From JAUVHV01 sp964523875 (lineage in GTDB: Bacteria; Omnitrophota; Gorgyraeia; JABMRG01), in the NCBI GenBank assembly GCA_964523875.1, contig CAZGAS010000039.1:1-12544 (forward strand): a DNA stretch of 12,544 nucleotides. The letters run 5' to 3'. The notes beneath the pieces are model-generated. The model did no database searches. It worked only from the letters and a program-made list of their open reading frames with translations, and had not been told where the DNA came from. Both the position numbers and the translations under genes were made by a program. Shown one piece after another: positions 6,231-11,380 of the stretch. Within the stretch, counting starts at the first letter, position 1; every line of letters starts with the position of its first letter.

Positions 6231-6259
6231 GCGCCGCAGGCGCATCAGCCTTCGGCTGA
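6231..6259. repeat. Two adjacent GC-rich hairpins after the dehydrogenase gene
   Basis: GCGCC-GCA-GGCGC (6231-6243) and TCAGCC-TTC-GGCTGA (6245-6259) are perfect hairpins with three-base loops. They lie 15 nt past the stop of the gene at 6275-7582. Neither is followed by a clean T run on the minus strand, so a Rho-independent terminator is doubtful. A paired-palindrome intergenic repeat, or an mRNA 3'-end stabiliser, fits better. Confidence 0.55.
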
Positions 6260-6274
6260 AAGTATTATGTATTT

Positions 6275-7582
6275 TTAAAGTTTAATAATATTTGGCCTTA
6301 CTATACCAGCTGATGCGAAGGCATTGCGTGTATCAAATATTAGCCTGGAATTTTTTGCTATCTTCTTATAATTAAAGCCCTTGTGCCCTGTTGTTAATAC
6401 AACAATATCAAATCGGCTTATATTCTTTGGAATACACTTAACAGTCCTCATATCAAGGCTATTTATCTTAAGATATGGTACATGCGGATCAGAATATGCT
6501 GTATCAACTCCAGAGCGCTTCAACAGCTCTATTAAATTGATTGCGGGAGACTCACGCAGGTCCTTTATATCTTCTTTATAGCTAACCCCGAGAACGAGCA
6601 CCTTTGCCTTGGATATTTTTTTTCCTCTGCCGGCAAGCAAGGCCTCTATCTTTGAATAGATATATTGGCCCATTCCGAGATTGGTCTTTGACGCCAGGTC
6701 TATCATCTTAGTCACAAAACCTACACGCCGGGCCTTCCATGAAAGATAGAGCGGGTCAGTAGATATGCAATGACCTCCTACACCCGGGCCCGGATAGAAA
6801 GGCATAAATCCAAAAGGCTTTGTCTTTGCCGCTTCTATAACCTCCCAGACATCTATGCCTAACTTTTCACAAAGCATGGCAAACTCATTAATAAGCCCTA
6901 TATTTACAATCCTGAATGTATTCTCCAGTAGCTTTACCACCTCAGCTGATTCCGCCCCACTAACATATACAACCTTCGCGACAACCTTTGAATAGAGCCT
7001 CTTTGTAAGTTCTCCCGCTTCCTTGCTTATACCGCCAACAACCTTTGGGATATTGGAAAAACTATATCTCTTATTTCCCGGATCTATTCTCTCAGGTGAG
7101 AAGGCAAGAAAGAAATCTTTACCCTCTCTTAGGCCTTTCTTCTGCAATATCGGCAGCATCACATCCCTAGTCGTGCCGGGGTAAGTAGTGCTCTCCAATA
7201 CTATCAATTGGCCGGCATGAAGGTATTTCGTGATTGTCTTTGTTACCTTCACAATATAGGATATGTCCGGGGTCCTCTTGTTCTTTAATGGCGTTGGCAC
7301 GCATATTATCACAGCGTCCGCGTCCTTTAAAACTGACTGATCCGTAGTCGGGGTGAGCGCCTTCCTTCTTATTAAGGATTTAATTTGGATAGATGATATG
7401 TCTGATATATAAGAAGAAGCGTCTTTGAGCCTTCTTACTCTCGAGGCCTGTGTATCAAAACCATAGACAAAGAAGCCTCTTTTCGCGAACTCAGTAGCTA
7501 TGGGCAGGCCCACATACCCTAAACCCACTACACATATCTTAGCCTTTTGTGAATTAATAAGCCTATTCAGTCTTTTTTGCAT
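6275..7582 (-). CDS. wbpA: UDP-N-acetylglucosamine/UDP-hexose 6-dehydrogenase, WbpA-like
   Basis: This cytoplasmic enzyme oxidises C6 of a UDP-sugar to the uronate in two NAD-dependent steps. Its 435 residues have the usual three domains. The N-terminal Rossmann fold has VVGLGYVGLP (18-27), D43, and PTP at 96-98. The central part has STTYPGTT (131-138), FSPERIDPGN (161-170) and K217-LLEN. The catalytic cysteine C272 is in GPGVGGHCISTDP. The C-terminal UDP-binding domain has GVSYKEDIKDLRESPA (342-357). The FSPER-DPGN and HCI-DP-YL wording matches the UDP-GlcNAc/ManNAc dehydrogenase branch better than UDP-glucose dehydrogenase, but a UDP-glucose role, which would feed uxs, cannot be excluded. 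AGGA lies 7 nt before the ATG. Element B is immediately upstream. Confidence 0.9.
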   Translation of the reverse strand: MQKRLNRLINSQKAKICVVGLGYVGLPIATEFAKRGFFVYGFDTQASRVRRLKDASSYISDISSIQIKSLIRRKALTPTTDQSVLKDADAVIICVPTPLKNKRTPDISYIVKVTKTITKYLHAGQLIVLESTTYPGTTRDVMLPILQKKGLREGKDFFLAFSPERIDPGNKRYSFSNIPKVVGGISKEAGELTKRLYSKVVAKVVYVSGAESAEVVKLLENTFRIVNIGLINEFAMLCEKLGIDVWEVIEAAKTKPFGFMPFYPGPGVGGHCISTDPLYLSWKARRVGFVTKMIDLASKTNLGMGQYIYSKIEALLAGRGKKISKAKVLVLGVSYKEDIKDLRESPAINLIELLKRSGVDTAYSDPHVPYLKINSLDMRTVKCIPKNISRFDIVVLTTGHKGFNYKKIAKNSRLIFDTRNAFASAGIVRPNIIKL

Positions 7583-7596
7583 TGTTTTATCCTATT

Positions 7597-7695
7597 TTGG
7601 GATTGGCCGCACCGCTTTTGTGCTGCTTTTTGAAAAAATGGGACAGTCCACACCCACACAATTCGTCTTATCGTTGGGACAGTCCCAATTTTTTC
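7597..7695. repeat. GGGACAGTCC element, short copy (copy B)
   Basis: This 99-bp copy of the element at 1573-1723 lies between the SDR gene at 7694 and the WbpA-like gene. Its far end overlaps the first two bases of the SDR's TGA stop. The terminal inverted repeats are GAAAAAATGGGACAGTCC (7632-7649) and GGGACAGTCCCAATTTTTTC (7676-7695), so the inner part can fold into one long hairpin closed by A and T runs. It lacks the 56-bp segment of copy A. The position directly after a stop codon is shared by both copies and suits a terminator-like or insertion-tolerant site. Confidence 0.75.
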
Positions 7696-8650
7696 ATATA
7701 TTTTTTCTCCAGTAGTTTAACAAATCCTTCAATGTTTGTTCAAACGGAATCTTTGGCTTCCAATTCGTCAGTTTTCGCAATTTTGAGCAATCCCCGATAA
7801 ACAGAGGCGCATCATTTACACGCATCCTATCTGGATCAGCCTTCAACTCTACCTTTACCTTTGATAGTGATAATAGCACACCAAGTATCTCTTTTATGGA
7901 ACGCGCTCTCTGGGAACATATATTATATACCTGACCGGCCTTTCCTTTTTTTAAAATAAGCCAATAAGCATTCGCCACATCTCTTACATCAGTAAAATCC
8001 CGCTTTATATCCATATTGCCAAAGGAAATCGTGGGTTCTTGTCTCTTCTTCTCAATCAGCGCTATCTGCCTCGCGAAACTTGAGCAGACAAATCTCTCAG
8101 GCCTTCTTGGGCCTGTAGCATGAAATGGCCTTGTCACCACAACATCATAACCCTGCTTATAATAAACTCCTATACCAAGCACTTCCTGCGCTACTTTTGT
8201 TAAAGCATACAGGCTACCAGCACTTAGCTTGCAATTCTCTTGTATAGGCATCTTATCTTTAGTAACAAAGCCATATTCGTCACAGGAGCCTGCTATAATA
8301 ATTTTTGGGCCAAGCCTTAACGCGGATAGTGCCTCAAAAATATTGACTTGTCCGATAACATTTGTCGCCACAGTCTCTTCCGGATATTGTATTGATAATA
8401 ACGGTGATGACTGCCCGGCAAGATGGATAATATGATCCGGCGCTACCCTATCAAGGAGGCCTTTTACATCCCGTTTAATCTTGATGTCACATTCCTGATA
8501 CAGCTTGATACTACTCTTTATATGATCTATATTCCTTGTATCAGCACCTGGGCGATCAGTGCCGTATACAGCAACATCTTTTTTTGTAATCAAAAGATCC
8601 GCTAAATAACTCCCAACAAATCCGGCAATTCCGGTTATTAATATACGCAC
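7694..8650 (-). CDS. GDP-mannose 4,6-dehydratase / GDP-4-keto-6-deoxymannose reductase family SDR
   Basis: This 318-residue extended SDR of the Gmd/Rmd group makes or reduces GDP-4-keto-6-deoxymannose on the way to GDP-rhamnose, talose or fucose-type sugars. It has TGIAGFVGSYLADLL (6-20), HLAGQSSPLLSIQYPEET (76-93), AGSCDEYGFV (120-129), the catalytic pair Y148 and K152 in YALTK, TRPFHATGPRRPE (173-185), RDFTDVRDVANAYW (217-230), and PDRMRVNDAPLFIGDCSKL (253-271). The length is nearer Rmd (about 300 aa) than the longer classical Gmd, and many such proteins are labelled Gmd. Which step it performs is unresolved. It starts at GTG with GGAG 7 nt before it. The stop TGA is confirmed by the frame, so TGA is a true stop here. 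Confidence 0.85.
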   Translation of the reverse strand: MRILITGIAGFVGSYLADLLITKKDVAVYGTDRPGADTRNIDHIKSSIKLYQECDIKIKRDVKGLLDRVAPDHIIHLAGQSSPLLSIQYPEETVATNVIGQVNIFEALSALRLGPKIIIAGSCDEYGFVTKDKMPIQENCKLSAGSLYALTKVAQEVLGIGVYYKQGYDVVVTRPFHATGPRRPERFVCSSFARQIALIEKKRQEPTISFGNMDIKRDFTDVRDVANAYWLILKKGKAGQVYNICSQRARSIKEILGVLLSLSKVKVELKADPDRMRVNDAPLFIGDCSKLRKLTNWKPKIPFEQTLKDLLNYWRKNI

Positions 8651-8668
8651 TGTGACACTCCGAGCTTA

Positions 8669-8700
8669 ATAGGTAAAGGTAGAGGTAAAGGTAAAGAAAA
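8669..8700. repeat. Left terminal hexamer tract of the four-helix element
   Basis: This 28-nt tract (8669-8696) begins ATAGGT and consists of 6-bp units GGTAAA/GGTAGA. With four following A it is identical over 32 nt to 10132-10163. The ATAGGT edge is 18 nt upstream of the GTG of the SDR at 8650. Its inner edge is 7 nt from the stop of the four-helix-bundle gene, so that gene fills the interval between tracts. Confidence 0.8.
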
Positions 8701-8703
8701 TAA

Positions 8704-9087
8704 TTACCTCTTGTTCCTAAATGTGACTATTATTTTATTAATATCGTTGTAAATCTGGCCAAGTTTTTTGATAAGAATATCTGATGTATCTTTATCGACA
8801 TAACCAACTCTATTAGCGTATTCTAATTGACTCTGCGTCTCTGTTACAGAACCTCTTGAAAAATAATAAAAATTAATCTTATCAGATATGTGATGCCTAC
8901 CATATGCTTCTGCAATATTTGATGAGATACTTAATGCCGCTCTACGCAACTGAGATGTTAGACCATAATCCTCTTTTTTAGGTAAGTTTTCTGTCAATTT
9001 AAAAATATCTTCTGCTACGCTAATAGCATTCTGCCAAATTGGCATATCTTTAAATGACTTATATACTACTTTATCTACGATCTTCAC
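8704..9087 (-). CDS. Four-helix-bundle protein of the 23S rRNA intervening-sequence (S23) family
   Basis: This 127-residue protein of the S23/IVP four-helix-bundle family is predicted from GTG at 9087. It begins MKIVDKVVYKSFKDMPIWQ and carries the family pattern F-x-D-[LM]-x-[VI]-W, LTENLPKKEDYGLTSQLRRA, SISSNIAEAYGR, and FYYFSRGSVTETQSQLEYA. Members were first found in rRNA intervening sequences, but most are stand-alone genes of unknown role. The Avd subunit of diversity-generating retroelements has a related fold, though no reverse transcriptase is present here. The GTG sits in the last six bases of the purine-rich hexamer tract (GGTGAAG), whose AAGGA upstream can serve as ribosome-binding site. 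An open frame running on into rfbD exists only through the 100 Ns, and I do not accept it. A truncated paralogue is at 11236. Confidence 0.85.
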   Translation of the reverse strand: MKIVDKVVYKSFKDMPIWQNAISVAEDIFKLTENLPKKEDYGLTSQLRRAALSISSNIAEAYGRHHISDKINFYYFSRGSVTETQSQLEYANRVGYVDKDTSDILIKKLGQIYNDINKIIVTFRNKR

Positions 9088-9253
9088 CTTTTCCTTCACC
9101 TTTNNNNNNNNNNNNNNNNNNNNNNNNNNNNNNNNNNNNNNNNNNNNNNNNNNNNNNNNNNNNNNNNNNNNNNNNNNNNNNNNNNNNNNNNNNNNNNNNN
9201 NNNCTTCACCTTTTCCTTCACCTTTGCCTTCTTCTTTGCCTTCTTCTTTGCCT
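9082..9253. repeat. Hexamer tract on both sides of the assembly gap
   Basis: The 22 bases at 9082-9103 (CTTCACCTTTTCCTTCACCT then TT) are repeated exactly at 9204-9225, flanking the Ns. The right side continues as GCCTTCTTCTTT units to about 9252. On the minus strand these are GGTGAA/GGCAAAGAAGAA units, the right-hand counterpart of the tract at 8669. Unlike the other right ends it does not finish in ACCTAT before the neighbouring gene, but reads straight into the rfbD coding sequence. Confidence 0.8.
9104..9203. other. Assembly gap, exactly 100 Ns
   Basis: A run of exactly 100 Ns is a usual placeholder for a gap of unknown length, so reading frames across it mean nothing. The identical 22 bases on both sides suggest two contig ends that overlap by that amount. 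If so, the true sequence is continuous: rfbD would end with a TAA at 9071-9073, and the four-helix gene would start at the GTG at 9087 in another frame. Confidence 0.95.
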
Positions 9254-10113
9254 TTATCTGCTAGATAGCGCACCAAGGCATCCTGCCAGGAAGGCATAGA
9301 ACTTCCGGATATCTTGGCATATATAGTATTATCAAGAACAGACATCTTTGGCCTGTTGGCCACCCGTTTTGACGTATCTGACATAATAGGCCCTATACTT
9401 ACCCCTTTGATTCCTTTGACTCTTATTATCTCTTTCGCGAATTTATACCAGGTACATGAACCGGAGTTAGTAATATGTATCACCTTAATCTCTACGTCAT
9501 AGGCTGTAAGCAGTAACCCTGTAATAGCGGTTGCCAGGTCAACGCTATACGTAGGGGAACCTCTCTGGTCATCAACAACATTTAAAGATTGGCCTGAAAC
9601 AGCCTTATTAATAATAGTATCAACAAAGTTCCTGCCGTTTCCACCGAATAACCAACTTGTGCGTATAATAAGATATTTTTCCAATAGCTTTTGAACGTAC
9701 TTCTCTCCCTGCAGCTTTGACCTGCCATATATATTAATAGGAGATGGCGCGTCATCTTCCTTATACGGACTGGCCTTTTTTCCGTCAAAGATAAAATCTG
9801 TGCTTATATAGATTAAAAAGGCTCCTGTATCTTTGCATATCTTAGCTATGCTCTTAGTGCCTTCCGCGTTTATCAGATATGTGTTATTAAGGTTGAGTTC
9901 ACAGGCATCAACATCTGTATACGCTGCCGAGTGGATTACCACATCAGGGGCTATATTTTTTATAAACCCGGATAGAACATCAGGCTTGGTAATATCCAGC
10001 GGGTTTTTTCTACTCTTTATATCAGTACCCACCACCTCGACATTACTCGACTCAAGGCTGGTTAATAACGCCCTTCCCAGCATGCCCTCTGAACCAGTTA
10101 CTAATATGCGCAC
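9204..10113 (-). CDS. rfbD: dTDP-4-dehydrorhamnose reductase (3' end in assembly gap)
   Basis: The protein catalyses the last step of dTDP-L-rhamnose synthesis, the NAD(P)H reduction of dTDP-4-keto-rhamnose. It has TGSEGMLGRAL (6-16), HSAAYTDVDACE (61-72), ISTDFIFDGKK (103-113), the catalytic pair Y129 and K133 in YGRSK, RTSWLFGGNGRNFV (151-164), DDQRGSPTY (181-189), and SMPSWQDALVRYLADK near 272-287, where family members normally end. Beyond K287 the frame continues into the hexamer tract as GKEEGKEEGKGEGKGE and is then lost in the Ns. The native stop therefore seems to have been overrun by the repeat. It starts at GTG, with GGAG 7 nt before it. It follows rfbB. The rfbA and rfbC genes needed for the pathway are not in the window. 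Confidence 0.9.
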
Positions 10114-10131
10114 TGCGGTTCTCCGAATTTG

Positions 10132-10228
10132 ATAGGTAAAGGTAGAGGTAAAGGTAAAGAAAAAATTAGTATAAATCTTTTCCTACTTACTTGCTTTAAC
10201 CTTTACCTTCACCTATACCTTCACCTAT
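10132..10228. repeat. 97-bp hairpin of two hexamer tracts between rfbB and rfbD
   Basis: The 28-nt tract at 10132-10159 and the tract at 10201-10228 are inverted copies differing at 3 of 28 positions, with a 41-nt centre. In the minus-strand mRNA two of the three differences become G-U pairs, leaving one U-C mismatch, so 27 of 28 positions can pair. The left arm is identical over 32 nt to 8669-8700. The ATAGGT edge is 18 nt upstream of the rfbD GTG, and the outer right edge is 14 nt past the rfbB stop. The structure looks like a complete element whose gene has been lost. Confidence 0.85.
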
Positions 10229-10242
10229 GATTTAGTTATCAC

Positions 10243-11220
10243 TTACCACTTAATAATCTTAGCCTTGCGCTTTAATGGTTTCCACCACCATTGGTTGGAA
10301 AGATACCACTCCGCTGTCATCTTTAATGCCTTGCAAAAACTATGCTCGGTTTTCCAGCCTAATCTTTTTAGTTTTTCTGACGAGAGGGCATACCTGCGAT
10401 CATGGCCGGGCCTATCTTTAACGAATTTTATAATTTTCTCACTCTTATCAAGGCATTTTATTATCTCTCTAGCTATCTTTGTGTTCTTTAACAGGTTGCC
10501 CCCGCCTATATTGTATATTTGCCCCGGTTTGCCCTTATGTAAGGCGGCATCTATACCATAGCAGTTATCCAGTACATACACCCAGTCCCTTATATTCTTT
10601 CCATCGCCATAAAGAGGTAGTTGCTTATCCTCGATAGCGTTGGTAATAAATAGAGGCATAACCTTCTCAGGATATTGATATGGCCCGAAATTATTTGAGC
10701 TCCGTGTGATAATAACCGGAAACTTATAGGTCTGGAAATACGAGCGGCATAACAAGTCTGCCGCTGCCTTGCTGGCCGCGTAGGGAGAATTGGGCAAGAG
10801 CGGGTCATCTTCCCTGGATAGGCCTTTTTCAATATCCCCGTATACTTCATCTGTTGAAATATGTAGAAATCTCTCTACATTGTGCTTTCTTGCCGCGTCG
10901 AGTAAGACACGTACCCCCTCAATATTGGATCTGACAAACTCCTCTGAACTCTTTATAGAGCGGTCTACATGTGTCTGGGCGGCAAAGTTTATAATGTAGT
11001 CACAATCCCCGACAGCTGATTGCACCTGTTTCGTGTTGCATATATCTCCTTTGATAAACTTATAATGGCTGCTTTCCTGTACATCTTTTAGATTGTTCAA
11101 ATTGCCCGAGTAGTCCAGTTTATCAAAATTAATTACCCGATAATCAGAATAATTATTAAGTATATACCTTATAAAGTTTGATCCTATGAAACCCGCTCCG
11201 CCTGTTACTAGTAAACGCAT
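10243..11220 (-). CDS. rfbB: dTDP-glucose 4,6-dehydratase
   Basis: This NAD-dependent extended SDR converts dTDP-glucose to dTDP-4-keto-6-deoxyglucose, the second step of dTDP-rhamnose synthesis. Its 325 residues are usual for the family. It has TGGAGFIGSNF (6-16), NFDKLDYSGNLNNL (31-44), NFAAQTHVDRSI (78-89), and ISTDEVYGD (121-129) with the T-D-E triad at 123-125. Also present are the catalytic pair Y147 and K151 in YAASK, TRSSNNFGPYQYPEK (172-186), and RPGHDRRYALS (280-290). GGGAG lies 6 nt before the ATG. The tail WWWKPLKRKAKIIKW is intact, so this gene was not altered by the hairpin element that follows it. It is followed by rfbD, with only the hairpin between. Confidence 0.95.
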   Translation of the reverse strand: MRLLVTGGAGFIGSNFIRYILNNYSDYRVINFDKLDYSGNLNNLKDVQESSHYKFIKGDICNTKQVQSAVGDCDYIINFAAQTHVDRSIKSSEEFVRSNIEGVRVLLDAARKHNVERFLHISTDEVYGDIEKGLSREDDPLLPNSPYAASKAAADLLCRSYFQTYKFPVIITRSSNNFGPYQYPEKVMPLFITNAIEDKQLPLYGDGKNIRDWVYVLDNCYGIDAALHKGKPGQIYNIGGGNLLKNTKIAREIIKCLDKSEKIIKFVKDRPGHDRRYALSSEKLKRLGWKTEHSFCKALKMTAEWYLSNQWWWKPLKRKAKIIKW

Positions 11221-11235
11221 TTGTAGCTCCCTTAT

Positions 11236-11358
11236 TCAATAGGTCTTCTTAGGTAGATCTTCTGTTAACTTAAAAATATCTTCTGCTACATTGATAGTAT
11301 TCTGCCAAATTGGCATATCTTTAAATGATTTGTATGCTGTTTTATCTAAAATCTTCAC
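11236..11358 (-). pseudogene. Truncated four-helix-bundle gene remnant
   Basis: A 40-codon frame from GTG (11356-11358) to TGA (11236-11238) encodes MKILDKTAYKSFKDMPIWQ and runs on to FKLTEDLPKKTY. It matches the first 38 residues of the intact protein at 9087-8704 at 32 positions. The match then stops abruptly, and the last codons and stop come from the ATAGGT end of the tract. About two thirds of the protein (the regions with NIAEAYGR and FYYFSRGS) are missing, so it is not expected to fold as a four-helix bundle. It lies between the aminotransferase and rfbB, in the same relative orientation as the intact copy. Confidence 0.85.
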
Positions 11359-11380
11359 CTTTACCTTTTCCTTTACCTAT
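11353..11380. repeat. Right terminal hexamer tract of the element remnant
   Basis: The 28-nt tract ends in ACCTAT. Its complement starts ATAGGTAAAGG and matches the tract at 10132-10159 at 25 of 28 positions. It holds the GTG start of the remnant at its inner end and the TAA stop of the aminotransferase at its outer end (CAT AGG TAA). The remnant's other end keeps only ATAGGT (11239-11244), 18 nt upstream of the rfbB ATG. Confidence 0.75.

Noticed and set aside
6231..6259. Rho-independent terminator of the dehydrogenase gene
   Set aside because: The stems are good but no T run follows on the minus strand, so it is listed as a hairpin repeat.
7582..7800. Plus-strand reading frames over element B
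   Set aside because: They arise from the repeat and the antisense of the SDR gene, with low-complexity F/S-rich translation and no SD.
8704..9087. Diversity-generating retroelement Avd subunit
   Set aside because: The fold family is related, but there is no reverse transcriptase, template repeat or variable-repeat gene in the window.
9054..9299. A leucine-rich plus-strand frame across the gap
   Set aside because: It is the antisense reading of the hexamer tract and includes the Ns.
8704..10113. A single 469-residue RfbD plus four-helix fusion protein
   Set aside because: The join depends on a placeholder of exactly 100 Ns, so the frame is arbitrary. Flanking 22-base duplicates and a GTG with SD favour two genes.
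8669..10228. CRISPR array, because of spaced similar repeats
   Set aside because: The units are 6-7 bp, contiguous and degenerate, with no constant-length unique spacers and no cas genes.
10590..10850. An 86-residue minus-strand frame inside rfbB
   Set aside because: It is an out-of-frame shadow of a gene with all catalytic motifs intact.
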